Shown: one piece after another, positions 33,821 to 46,020 of the stretch
Layout of the letters: every line of letters starts with the position of its first letter
Numbering within the stretch: the stretch's first letter is position 1
DNA from: Nissolia schottii
Taxonomy: Eukaryota; Streptophyta; Magnoliopsida; Fabales; Fabaceae
NCBI GenBank assembly: GCA_003254905.1
Contig: QANU01068867.1
Span: forward strand, 44,554 to 108,553
DNA: 64,000 nucleotides
Direction of reading: 5' to 3'
Made by a program: the position numbers and the translations under genes
Notes under the pieces: model-generated
The model's input: the letters and a program-made list of their open reading frames with translations, nothing else
What the model was told of the DNA's origin: nothing
Databases searched by the model: none

Positions 33821-35021
33821 TTTTGGATGATGGTAAAAATATAATAAAGAAAATGCGGCGCGAGGGTTTCGGAGGAGGTGAAAAAAATGAATAATGAATT
33901 GAACGGTCGTTACTACTGGTTAGTGAGTGAGTAAACCTTGGTAAAACCTATCGGGTCGTCAACGTCAAGGGTGATAGGTGGTTAGGCAAGTGTAATTTTC
34001 TTTTATATTGTACTCTCTCTCGGGCTCAAATCATGTATCAACTAAAATTAATTATAGTTAATTAAATAAAGCTATTCTTTAAATTATTTTTAATTTTACA
34101 TTTTTAATATTTTTGCATGTAATTAAAATGATACATAATTTGAGATTAGAGAGTATTATAGTTTAGTATCCATGTATCATACACAAATTATTTTAAATAC
34201 ATTGGTCTTATATTTTATTGTTTAATTGTTTTTACCTTCAACTAAACATGAAATTTTGATTTTACACCTTAGTAAAAAAAAAATAATAGTTTTAGTACCT
34301 ATATATATATTTTTTTTCTAATTTTGCCCCCATTGAGTTCATTAAGGGTTGATGTTTCGGACAAAATCAAAGTTAACCATCTTTATATGTCACCTTACTT
34401 ATTTATGTGACATAAATAAAATTTAAAAAGAATTAATAAATATTTTTGTCCCCCTAATAAATTTAAAATTATGAATTTTTACCCTTATCAAAAAAGTTTT
34501 GCTAACACTCAAAATAATAAAATTTTATTAAAAAAATAGTGTTTAATGTATTAAAAATTTTAAAAATTTATCTTTTTAATAAAATATTTTTATTTTAAAC
34601 TTCTTGCTAAATGACACGTGTTAAAAAAAATCCCTAAAAAATTGATTTAGTACTTGGTAAAAAAAAATTTCTTACTATTAACTAAGTCTGTTAATTCTTG
34701 ACATGATGAACAAAAGTTAAAATCAACATTATTTATATATCATCCCACTTCTCTATGTAATATAAAAAAAAAAAANTTTTTTTTCAACAAAGAAATGTGT
34801 GTCATCCACAATGACTCTAACTATTATTATTAAAAGATGTCAGTATCGATTAATTAAATAAATAAGGTGTTATTTAAACCTCACGGGAATTCAGTGTTAT
34901 TTCCTGTAAATTTTGATGAGAACAAGAAGAAAATGCTACTTGTAGGTGGATTTAAACATCTTTGGGTATGACTACTTGCCCAGTTAACAGAAACTTTTAC
35001 ACACTTTAAAGGAAAAGACAA
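33821..35021. promoter_or_regulatory. Divergent intergenic region between the trihelix and Nudix genes
   Basis: 1.2 kb separates two start codons pointing away from each other, so it must contain both promoters. It is AT-rich with MITE-like remnants; a single N lies at 34776 between an A run and a T run. No specific TATA box could be assigned with confidence. Confidence 0.45.
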
Positions 35022-38000
35022 ATGCATTTCGGGGTTGGATTCACACGCCATAGCAACATGCTCAGATCGCTGCCAAAGCTCTCACCGTTACTCTCCTCGC
35101 CCAGGAATTCCCGTTACCTTGCAAATGCTCAGCGTTTCATATCTTCTTCGAGAAGAATACGAAAAGCACCTTCAAGAGGTACTTATACTCTTAACTACTA
35201 CTCTACTCCCTCTAGCTATTTTGGGATAAATAGTCTTGATATAGTTCGATCCTTACCGCCCTGATCCTTCAGAACAAATAAGATAAATTTCAGCAATATA
35301 AGTGGATCAATACATCGTCCGCACTTCAAGCTCAAAGAACTCTTGTGTGAGAGGATATATTAAGATTGCGAGAAATGGCTCTTGATATTGACTCCAATCC
35401 AACTTAATTACTCTGTGGTTTTGATTTGGATTTGGATTTCGTGGATAGGTCTTTCCCCGGGGTTCTCCTTCGTGAATCTGATGAGGAGGGTTGTTGTTTC
35501 TTAACCTAGTTATTTGCTGTTTTTGAGATAAGTGATGCTACACAGCCTGAATAGGTCTGTCATAGACACGTTACAAATTTTGAGTGAAAATACGAAAATC
35601 AAGAGTAGGAAAACAACACATGTCCATCCCACATCATTCCATTTAATTCGGGTAACAATTATCTGGCAAAAATTTGGGCAGCATAACATTACTGCTTTTG
35701 AGATTATCAGATTACACAACCACCCACTTCATTGTGGCACAGTTCACTCTAGAATTCTGTTATTAACAAGTGGTTGTCTATGCTTCTAAGTGAGATTTTG
35801 TTAGGAACCTCTTAACAGAGGTAATAATATGCTGTGTTAGAAGAGGCTCCTACTATCCCAATTCTTATCCCACAATTTTCCTGAATGCCCCCCGTGCCTC
35901 ACACCGCTTTATGTATTGTTTCCCGAGCAGAGAGTATCCTGCCAAATTCTCACATTCTCCCTCTCTCTGCCAACTCAGCATAGTTAGTTAACAGATTATG
36001 CTTGGCCTGGTACCTAACAGATTATTCCCTGTTAGTAAGTGTTTCACACGTCGGTTGGTTTGAGAAATAGAGAAGAGGTAACTGAAAATTGAAGAAATAA
36101 AGGGTGATTGAACTAACTTACCCTTATATAACTTCCTCTTTCTTATGGTGCATAACAGTTTTGATGTATAATGTATTGTAAAATTCAGTTTGAATTAAGT
36201 GATTCATGCATCAATATGGTACCTCCATAAATGTTCCTGTTCTACGTTCTACCTCTTTCATAATCAATCAGAAAAAGTGAGCTATGATGACTGCTAACCT
36301 TTTGTTTTCACTGGAACTGGATAGTGGTTCCTGTTCCCTTTTACAGGGATTGCTTAATAATTCTGTTCAGGTTTGTTATAAATTTCTAAAAGAACTAGTC
36401 ATTGTGTAGAGTCTGATATCACTTTTTTCTCACTTTTCCTTAATAGGCAAGAGTGCAATAACAACCCATGTTCCTATTCGATCCATGTCAAGCTTGAAAA
36501 TTTCATCACTAACTGCAGAAGATCAAGTTCGACAGATTAAATTACTAACATCAACTGATGATGATCATGGTGGAATTATTGTGGAAATGGAGCAGCTTAT
36601 GGATTCTGCAACATTTGTCTCAATTCTAAGAGCTTCAATTTCACACTGGAAGCAGTTGGTAGTCTCGCGTATTAGTTGCTTATTGTAATTAATATCATCC
36701 TATTTGATATTGGTAACTGTAAATTAGGCGCATGGCTTCATGATTAGATAAGTATTATGTGTGCTTCATGCAATGGGTGTCAAAGGGCAACCAAACAAAC
36801 ACATAAATTGGGTTCTGGGAAATTATAATGTATATAGAGTGGCCTATCTTCTCTTCTTTCCTCTTCTCATGTTGTAGTTAATTTGTCCTCTTAAGTTAAT
36901 CAATTTCATGGATACATACTGGTGTATTTCTACATCAGACATAATTTTATGTGTAGTGCTTGCTCGTGTGAAGTTTATGCATTTGGTTTTAGGTAGGTAT
37001 TGTTTGTGTACGGCTATCTGAGGGAAATAATATAAGTGGGTAAATACCCTCTCAGGTCCCTAACATTTCCCTCAGTGCCCTAGTTAGTCCCTAATATAAA
37101 AAAAGTGTTAGTCCAGTCCCCAACATTTTCTGCCGTTACCTTTGTTAGTCCCTCCATCCATGTGCTTAGTGACGGAGGGTGAGGTGGCAGTTACCCTCCA
37201 TCCATGTGCTCAGTGATGGAGGTAACGGCAAGAAATGTCGGGGACTGAACTGGCACTTTTTTTTATATTAGGGACTAACCAGGACATCGGGTGAAATGTC
37301 AAGGACCTAAGAGGGTATTTACCCTAATATAAGAACACAAATCAGGTTATAGATGATTTCTATCTATACTTAAGAAGCTAAGGTCCATCATTTTTCTCTG
37401 TTTCCTTGTGTTTGTGTGGTAATAACATTTCTTCATTATTGCATGTGCATTCAAACACATATAGTTTTTAATTTTAAGGAGACTTAGTTTCTTTGTCATT
37501 GGCCTATCATCCATTATACAGAACATTTTTTTTTCTCATAGTTTCTTTGTCATTGACCTGTCATCCATATTAGAGAACATTTTTTTTTTCTCATTCTCAT
37601 CCAATTTTGTTAATTTGAAAATTTTACCCAGTAAAAAAATGTCATTATATTAGCTGAACCTTGGGATCCTAGTTTAGCAATTATGATCTAGTGGAACATT
37701 TTCATTTTGAAATTGCATTAACGTTTCTGATTTACTGTTCTAAGCTCAGTTTCTTATATATTTTGTTTTCTAGAGGGGTTGTCTCCTAGATGAATTAGGA
37801 CTATCAGAAGAAATGGTAAAAACAAGCCAATAATTGTCATTTATATGCAAACAAAACTTGGGTCACCGTAGGGAATCTAAATCATATTGTTATACTTACT
37901 ACATGTACCGGGAATCTGGAGTCTATCGCTATATATATTTGAGTTAATAATCAACATTGTCTTGCAGGGCAAGAAGGGAGTCTGGATAAAATTGCCAATT

Positions 38001-40147
38001 CATTTAGTCAGCCTTGTTGAAGCTCTAGTTAAGGTGACTTTTTTGCTTATCATATTGATTAATGGTTACCCTAGAGAAGTACGACTAAAGAAAATTGGGA
38101 GTTCCATTGACGTTGTCATGTATCAATTTTATGTATTAATCAGCATTTCTTAGGAACTTTTGTGCAGGAAGGTTTTTGGTACCACCATGCAGAGCCAAAA
38201 TATTTAATGCTCGTATATTGGATTCCTGAAAGTCCACATACGATTCCTGTCAATGCCACACACAGGGTGGGCATTGGTGCATTTGTCATGAACGAAAAAC
38301 AAGAGGTATTTCCCCACAATTAACCCCAATGTTGTGCCTCTGCATGATCAGTCTTACAGGTCAATTAGATTTAGAAGCACTCACTTTTTGAGGGCTGTAT
38401 CTGTGGCCAATACTCCTCCGCCATTCCTGTATCTTGATAAAATAGTGATCAATTTAGGAGGAAACAGAACTTACATTCGTTGCACTTCAGTCCAGAGAAC
38501 AGCTAGTATATTTGGACCATGTAAGAAAGCAAAAGGGAAAAGCACCTTGGTTCTCATTTATCCATAGAAATAATGTTGATGAATGAACTCTATCTTTGTT
38601 GTTTATTTTTTATCCCTACCTTCATTTTCTCCACCATTGCTCGCGCTGATCTTAATTCCTGCCAGTTTCTATCTTCTTCATTATCATTGTCTTCAATGGA
38701 AAAGAGTTATGTTTGTCTCCCTATAAAAAGATCTTCAGAATTTAGTGCTGTTGGCATTTGGTGTCAACAGCTAATTTTCTAGTTATTTAATGATCTCAGG
38801 TTCTAGTTGTTCAAGAAAATAGTGGACATTTTCGCGGAACTGGAGTCTGGAAATTCCCTACTGGAGTTGTTGATCAGGTAAATGTCTTGGACATCTTTCT
38901 CATTGTAGTATAAGATGGTATGCTGTTTGTATATAACCTTCCAGTTCAATCTATACAGGGAGAAGATATTTGTGTAGCAGCAATAAGAGAGGTCAAAGAA
39001 GAAACAGGAGTAAGTAATCTCATTGCCCTACTGATTAAATGTGACTTAGTTCTGAAATCAGGTATTTGATCAAGTGTTGTTCTAAGCTTAATAATTCTGT
39101 ATTTTCAGGTCGACTCAGAATTTGTTGAAGTATTAGCATTCAGGTAGCATGTTTATATGAATATATATCAATACTTGATGGAAAGTTCCATGGTTGAATA
39201 TGGAGATCTAAAGTTGAAGCAGGTGGAAGGCTCAAGCCTTATTTATGTTAGATTTAGGGAATTGGAGCGAATTCTTTACCGTGTCATACACCAACTGCAG
39301 ACTCCATTTTAGGTCTTCCAATGTCAAGCAAAAGTGTTAAAACTTGCCTACGGCATATCCAATTTTTGCCATATCGTGTTCTATGGTTGAATGTGTGCTT
39401 AGAACCTGTATATATGCACATTTTATATTGTTACTTGCTGATAAATTAGAAACTTTTTTCTTTTTAAAGTTTCATGAATTCTTATGAGTTTATAATTTAG
39501 ATGGCTGAGCATTCCTTTCTTATTTGATCTGAATATATGATCAACAGACAAAGTCACAATGCATTCTTCGACAAGTCAGATCTATTCTTCGTGTGCATGA
39601 TGCGGCCCCTTTCTTCTGACATCCAAATGCAGAAATTAGAGATAGAGGCAGCACGGGTACGTTAACTTTGGTTGAAGTTAAACAGTAGTTATGGTTTGTT
39701 TTCCATGTCTCTTATAAAATGTTCAGTGCTCATGAATCATAAAAATATCACCCTTTCTTCTAATCCATCCACTGTTAAGCTGTCTTATAGATTCTAGCAT
39801 GCACATTCAAAGCTTTCTTTTCCGAGATTTTTTCTCTTTCAAGTATGAAAATAAATTTCACTTCTGAAAAAAGATCCTGAGGAAATGGAAAATCATTATA
39901 ACCAAAGGCAGATATCAATTGTTCATATATTTTTTCTCTGCTGCAGTGGATGCCATTTGAGGAATATGCAGCTCAGCCATTCGTCCAAAAGCACGAACTT
40001 TTGAAGTACATAAGTGACATATGCTTGTCGAAGATGGATGGAAGATATTCTGGATATACTGCTGTATCCACTTCATCAAACTTCTCTGATCAGAAAAGTT
40101 ATTTGTACTTGAATGCTGGGGCCTTAAAGAGGTCCAGTTCTTTATAA
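35022..40147 (+). CDS. Nudix hydrolase (NUDT2/6/7/10-like), 9 exons, 348 aa, with N-terminal presequence
   Basis: Exons: 35022-35178, 36447-36658, 37968-38033, 38168-38305, 38800-38877, 38959-39009, 39109-39143, 39548-39656, 39947-40147. All borders are GT-AG and the phases agree. DDHGGIIVEME begins the plant Nudix N-terminal subdomain. GKKGVWIKLP, EGFWYHHAEP and MLVYWIP follow. The Nudix box, residues 213-235, runs G-x5-E-x7-REVKEETGV with all catalytic residues. SDLFFVCMMRPLS and WMPFEEYAAQPFVQ complete the family pattern. Known relatives hydrolyse ADP-ribose and/or NADH in stress signalling; the substrate here is inferred. Exon 1 adds about 53 residues rich in Ser/Arg (RSLPKLSPLLSSPRNSRYLA), which looks like a mitochondrial or plastid presequence. 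Without it, translation could start at ATG 36485 in exon 2. Exon 1 is the least certain part. Confidence 0.88.
37037..37324. mobile_element. Mutator-type MITE in intron 2 of the Nudix gene
   Basis: Near-palindromic 288-bp element: GGGTAAATACCCTC at the left and its reverse complement at the right. The repeat continues inward for over 100 bp (AGTCCCTAATATAAAA on both arms). A 9-bp target duplication TAATATAAG (37028-37036, 37325-37333) fits the Mutator superfamily. Confidence 0.85.
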
Positions 40148-41713
40148 GCACCATTATAGGTTACACGACTAGAAAAGGACATTCAATCTTATTCATTGTG
40201 TAAACAGCATAGATCTTCATAAGGTCAATTACAGTAATTGAAAGTAGGCATTGTCATTTGTTCGGAATTTAGTTAAAATCAAATATACCTTAAGTCAATG
40301 ATGGATTAGAGGAAAGTTAGACAATCAAGTGCAGCGGTCCTCAGGAAGCTCAACCCCAGCGCACTCGCTTCAACCACCACAGTGGTCCACAGGCATTGCG
40401 CAATCCTCAAGAGCTCGTTTCTGCACACATTGGCTAGACCGCTGCAGCGGTCATTAAGCATTGCAGCAGTCCTGCAATACCAGACAGTGGAGGTCAATAA
40501 GCGTACCAAACAGTTCGCAAACAGCATTTTTAAGGGGCAATTTCAACCTTTCTCAATTGTAGAATATATATTTCGTCTTGTCAGACATCAGACCTAGACT
40601 AGATAGCATTATTAGGATTACTTTCTCTCTTCTCTCTTCTCTCTTCCTCTCCAACAATTCTCTCTTCTTCGTTTCTCCGTTTCTCTGTTCTCAAACTCCC
40701 AAATCATTTCTTCATTATGTTTTTGCATTATGTTTGTTAATCCTCCATTTATGGAAGAGTAGCTTCTTTATCTCGCACAAGGATTATCAACGGTTAAAGA
40801 TTAGTTTGAGGTTTTTGCTCTTTAAATGTAAGTTCATGATTTTTCTCTTCCCTTGTATCTCATTTAATTACTAATCGATGATTGTCATTTGTTAGTTTTA
40901 AAAGCTTTCTTGATCTTTCGTGCCATTATGTTGTCTACGTCATGTATGATTAGGGTTTCAATTTGGGAAATTTAATTAATTAATTGAGTTTCATCTAATT
41001 GGTAAGGGGATTGAGTTAATGCGGATTATGAGTTAGGTTGTGTAATTGGTACCTAAAACATAGGTTAACATAGGTTCATAAAACCATGATTATGGAATAC
41101 TAGTTCATGTGTTAACCAAGCTTTAGTAGAATTGCAATTACAATTCTCCTGGGTTAATTGCATTATTAGTTTTGTGATTAATAATTAGTGAAACAACCAC
41201 TACCATGAATAATATCCTTAGACCAATGATAAACAATCTTTAATCCGCAAGGCTCCTTGTGCAGATATCTTTTTTATCATTGATATTTAATTCACTTTAA
41301 TTGCTAAGTTTGCTCAACATAAGTCATTCTTTCCTTAGCCACTCTCCAAACATAGCCTAAGGGTATGTTTGAATTAGTGGTTTAAGAGGGAGTGAAAAGG
41401 AACCCAAGGGAATGTGATGAGTTTGTATTGTTTGGATTGGTAATTTGATAGAGGAATGAAGTGATTTGTAAGGGAGTGAATTCCATCCTAAACTACCAAA
41501 ACCCCACATTTTTGTTTCCTCCCAATTTAGGGAGTTTGGGAGATAATCTAATAATTAAAACACACAATTACCTATTTACCCAAGCTTCTCTTCTCTTCAC
41601 TTCTACAAACACACTCTTCTACGATCTCTTTTGTATTCTGCAGTTTGTGTTTTCTCCTATATTTTGCTACTCATGTTGGTCATTGTCATTCTCATTCTAC
41701 ATTCCCCCCTCCC
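40148..41713. other. Intergenic DNA, part possibly an LTR fragment
   Basis: The 3' UTR of the Nudix gene comes first. The stretch 40320-41340 (TTTCTCTCTTCTC leader-like tracts, then AT-rich DNA with repeated AATTAATTAATTGAG) resembles part of a retrotransposon LTR and leader, but no borders or PBS were found. No gene recognised. Confidence 0.4.
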
Positions 41714-41771
41714 NNNNNNNNNNNNNNNNNNNNNNNNNNNNNNNNNNNNNNNNNNNNNNNNNNNNNNNNNN
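41714..41771. other. Assembly gap (58 N)
   Basis: Run of N bordered by C-rich homopolymers on both sides; true length unknown. Confidence 0.99.
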
Positions 41772-42010
41772 CCCCCCCCCCCTCCTTCCCCCCCTCTCTC
41801 TTTGGAGTCCCAGTAAAATCAAATAAAAAATGTGGCTATAACCATCTATTAATATATAATAGTCTCATTTTATGTACTAGATTTATGTCAATACCACAAC
41901 AAAAAAATTTCCTCCAAAATGAATAGTAATGCAATATTCTTCATATATTGAATTTTTTCAACACATAATTATTTATATTCTTTATATATTAATAGATATA
42001 ATTTAGTTAT

Positions 42011-42862
42011 GATTAATGTTGGGAGGAGGATAAACCCTAATCCTTATTTTTCTCTCTTCTTTCTCCTCTTCTTCTGTTTTCCTCTTTTGTGAGAGTCGAA
42101 GAGGGAGACTGTCATTGTTCTTCTTTGGTGGTAACCCTAATGCAGTTTCTTTTTCATCAATCAGATTTTTTTTGGGTTAAATATGTTTTTAGCCCTTGAA
42201 AAATTATAAATTTTGTGTTTCACCCCAAAAAAATTTAGGAAAGTCCACACAAAATTGACACGTGCATTGCACATGACCTGCCACATGGTTAAGTTAACTA
42301 TCAGGACCCAACTTGACGATAAGGACTAAATCCTACAAAAAAAATTTGTCAGGGATTATTTTCTAACAAATTTTTTTTAGGGGTAAAACGCAAAATTTTG
42401 TAATTTTTCAGGGAGTAAAACCATATTTAACCCTTTTGCTTTTGTTTTTTCCCCCTTTTTTGAGTTTTTCCCCCTTTGTGATGTGTTTGTTCACGTTTAT
42501 GATTGTAATTTCCCCATGTGGTGTTTTCTTTTCCTTTTATGGTTGTTTTTGTTTCTCTTACTTAGATTTTGTTGATAGAGGGCCTTACCGATAGAGAATA
42601 TATTCAAAAATTTATCGTGAAAGGAAGCGTAGTGCATTCTTCAAACTGCAGCACTGGTAGTGTTGATATTCGATATGAAAGATGCTTGAAAATGAATAGT
42701 CTTCGGGTAAGGAACAGAACTATAGTTCTTCGGTTAGTTTAGAATGAAATGTGTATTTGTATTTGTATCTTATTAATGTTATATCTGATGTATCATTTTT
42801 AATTTGTAAATGTCATTAGGTTGTTCTAGAGATGAAATTCTTCTTTTCTAATTAAAAAAAAG
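42011..42862 (+). mobile_element. Retroposon-like insertion with A tail and 14-bp target duplication
   Basis: The segment ends TAATTAAAAAAAA and is bordered by TATAATTTAGTTAT (41997-42010) and TATAATTTATTTAT (42863-42876), a 13/14 match. It splits a copy of an AT-rich repeat that is intact at 43315-43545, which confirms an insertion. The 5' part has an AAACCCTAATCC and CT-rich leader. 42566-42742 contains a 57-codon open frame without a Met start (LIEGLTDREYIQKF, VDIRYERCLKMNSLR) that I do not recognise. A MITE (42174-42433) sits inside. A processed pseudogene or a SINE/LINE end would fit. Confidence 0.5.
42174..42433. mobile_element. MITE with about 60-bp terminal inverted repeats
   Basis: Left GGGTTAAATATGTTTTTAG with TGAAAAATTATAAATTTTG; right end reversed GGGTTAAATATGGTTTTAC with TGAAAAATTACAAAATTTTG. 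No clear target duplication in the T-rich flanks. Similar in style to the Mutator-type elements nearby. Confidence 0.7.
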
Positions 42863-43314
42863 TATAATTTATTTATTACATGATTAATAACAAAATTTAA
42901 ATAAAATGTGTAAAACCCTCTTTTGGCTTCATAGTTAAATAAAATAACAAGTAATTTTTTATTAATTATTATAATTAATCTCCTAATTACTCAATATAAT
43001 ATTAAAAAATTGAAAATTTTAAAATTTAAATTTATCGTACAAGATGAAGAGTCGTGAGTTAATTAATAAGATGAAAAGTAAAAAAAAAAATGAATGGTGA
43101 AATAATGAAATGTAAAAAATTGGTGAAATAATGAAATGTAAAAAATTAATTGAAATACAAGCTAGGAAAGGGATTAGTCACTGAGCCCGCGCTAGTGGAC
43201 GCCCTAATAGTATACCAAAAAAATTGAAAGTATATTAAATAATTTATAAACAATCAAAATTTAAGAAAATTCTAACATGAATAGAGATCAATCGAGTTAT
43301 TGACATGTGACAAG

Positions 43315-43545
43315 CTGAGTGGAACAACTTTAATATAAGAATATTATTATAATATTATAAATTTTAACAGATAATTATTTATATTATTTTGTATATTAAT
43401 GTGTATAATTTAGTTATTACATGATTAGTAACAAAATTTAAATAAAATGGGTAAAATCCTCTTTTGGACCCTAGTTAAATAAAACAGTAAGTATAATTTT
43501 TAATTAATTATTAGTATAGTTAATCTCCTGATTACTCGAATAATA
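43315..43545. repeat. AT-rich dispersed repeat, copy 1
   Basis: About 230 bp (GAGTGGAACAACTTTAATAT ... TAATCTCCTGATTACTCG) recurring at 44232-44472, and at 41945-42010 plus 42863-43005 split by the insertion described above. Non-coding; identity unknown. Confidence 0.7.
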
Positions 43546-44231
43546 AAATCTCCTAATTATCCGAGAATCTTATAGGGTGTTTGTTTCAAGGTATATTTAA
43601 TTATTTTCGAAAATGTTGACTTGTGAATATTTTATACCTACGTTTATTTCAAGATATAAAAATTTATTCACAGGAATAAATTATTCCCAATAAACTTATT
43701 TGTCCAAGTTTCTGTCACTTTTCATTCTCACCTCAAGGGTCAGGAATATTTTATTCGCATGTCTTAAAAATAAAATTAATGTGCAAAAAATACTAATTTA
43801 TCCTCACTATTTGATTAAGACCAATTTATCCTCACTTTATTTGATTTTCCTCCCCAATTTTTTTTCCTTCTCGGTGCCTTGTTTAATTAATTTAGATAAG
43901 TTCAACAACATTTTAAAAATTAATTTCTAGCTTTATGTTGTTTAGTACAAGTTAAATTTTCTTTTTGCAATTTATAATTGTTTACTTTTATTTTTTAGAA
44001 ATGTAATTTTAATAATAATGATGATGATGATGATGATGATGATAGAATTAAACTTGTTAAGAGTATTTCAATAATTAACATACATATTCTTAGGAACATG
44101 TAATATCAACTGAACATGTTTGTAATTTATTTATGAGAATCTCAAAATATATTCCGAGGAATTTTATTTGTGAAACAAAGATGTTTTTAAAATACTTGAA
44201 AAATTTAAAATTTAAAAATATTGTATAAGAC

Positions 44232-44472
44232 TCATCGTGAGTGGAAGAACTTTAATATAATAATAATATTATTAGTATATTATTATAAATTTTAACACAT
44301 AATTATTCATATTCTTTGTATATTAATGCATATACTTTAGTTATTACATGATTGATAAAAAAAATTAAAATAAAATGGGTAAAAATCTCTTTTGGTTCCA
44401 TAGTTAAATAAAATAATAAGTATTTTTTTTATTAATTATTAGCATAACTAATCTCCGAATTACTCAAGATAA
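44232..44472. repeat. AT-rich dispersed repeat, copy 2
   Basis: Same order of blocks as copy 1 (GAGTGGAAGAACTTTAATAT, TAGTTATTACATGATT, AAAATGGGTAAAA, TTAATTATTAGCATAACTAA), same orientation. A (GAT)n microsatellite is at 44017-44042, between the copies. Confidence 0.7.
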
Positions 44473-44923
44473 TCTTAGAGATGTGACTAAGTACCAAAAG
44501 GATATTGATAAACCTCACCTTTATTAATAACATTACATGAATCTGTAATATTTTTTCATACCAATTTATGCACTTTATTGCCTAATTTGGTTTTTTTTAA
44601 TATTTTAATTAATACCAATTTAGGCACTTTTATTTCCTAAATTGATTTTTTTAATATTACTTTTATTCAAATATCTATTTAGGTAAATGAATTGTCAAAA
44701 ATGCTTTACAATACCCATAAATTAGTAAATGAGTTCAAAATGACCATATTCTCATAATATATAAAATTGCCAAATATATGTGAAAATGAAGAACCTAACA
44801 GTGAGTGCAATGACTACACTATAATAATATTATAATATTATAGATAAATATATAGATATGGATGGATGAATGGATTGATGGAACAGACTTAAGTTTTGAT
44901 TTAGTTTGCATGTATAATTTTAA

Positions 44924-45963
44924 GGGTAAATAGCAATTTACCCCCTTGTATTATTTGTGTTGTGTATTTAACCCCCTAACATTTTAAAACGTGCAATACA
45001 ATCCCTAAGGTTTTTAACCTGTTCAAACAAGACCTTCCATTACTTTTAACATCCAAATGGTACGTTAGTTTACATGTGCATGTCACATGATGCATTATAA
45101 GGACAAAATTGTCCTTTCTTTTAAAAAAACTAATAGAAAAAAAAAAATCAAAGACGAAACAAAAGAACCCCTATAAGACCCTACAATCACATGCCTTTTC
45201 CACTCCCTCTCTCCCTCTTGCTTATCACCACCACCGACAGCTTTGTCCACCTCCCACACTGCCTCCCTGACCACCGCCTTCCTAACCATGACGTTGATTG
45301 TGGAAAGCTTTCCCAAGCAGGGTGTGAACCATGGATGCCGGGCACCCCAAAAACCACATCCGAACCTGATCGAAGGAGAATAAAGGTGTAAGAGGTGAAA
45401 ATTGCAGAATAGAGATCGAAAGCGGATGTGTCAAGGGAAAAAGAGAGAGTTGAGTTTCTTCTATACATGCAGAGGAGTGGGGTCGGGAGCGCGATTTGCA
45501 ATCGTTGTCTCGCTCTCCACTGGCACAGTCGCTCCCTTATTCTTTGTCACTACTACAACCCTATTCTCCTTCACGAGTTTGTTTTGCTACCTCAAAAGGA
45601 AGGTGTGGACACAATGGGAGATTATCATTGGCTAACACGGTGCTCTAGCGACAACAGGTTAGGTGAACTAAGATGTTAGCAAGTTAAGGGAGAGGGATGA
45701 AGGAAGTCTGTGAAAGAGAAGGGAAATTGGTTTTTTTAATTATTTTTATATTAATTTTAAAACCAAAAGTAAGGATAATTTTATCTATATAATGCATCAT
45801 GTGACATGTACATGTAAACTAACGGATCATTAGGATGTTAAAATTAACAGAAGATCTTGTTTGAACATATTGAAAACTTTAGGGGTCATATTGCACATTT
45901 TAGAAGATTAGGGGGTTAAGTGCACAATAGGTACACTACAAGGAGGTAAATTGTTATTTACCC
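44924..45963. mobile_element. Mutator-like element (1040 bp) with about 200-bp TIRs and unidentified cargo
   Basis: GGGTAAATAGCAATTTACC at the left matches the right end in reverse (GGGTAAATAACAATTTACC). Similarity continues for about 200 bp (TTAACCCCCTAA, GTTCAAACAAGA, GTTAGTTTACATGT, GTCACATGATGCATTATA). A perfect 9-bp target duplication TAATTTTAA lies at 44915-44923 and 45964-45972. The 640-bp interior is GC-richer than its surroundings and contains a 104-codon minus-strand frame (45501-45187) without recognisable domains. That makes it Pack-MULE-like in form, but a host gene parent was not identified. Confidence 0.88.
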
Positions 45964-46020
45964 TAATTTTAATAATGAGTTTTTTCACGATATTTACACA
46001 CAAGAATTTCTAAATATCAT

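Noticed and set aside
33463..33894. 143-codon plus-strand frame rich in Arg/Gly
   Set aside because: Antisense of trihelix exon 1 and its upstream GC-rich DNA; no domain.
35800..36060. LTR-like TGTTAGGAACC... stretch in Nudix intron 1
   Set aside because: No paired LTR, PBS or target duplication; too weak to call.
45187..45501. 104-codon minus-strand frame as an independent gene
   Set aside because: It lies wholly inside a Mutator-like element and has no domain; treated as cargo of unknown origin.
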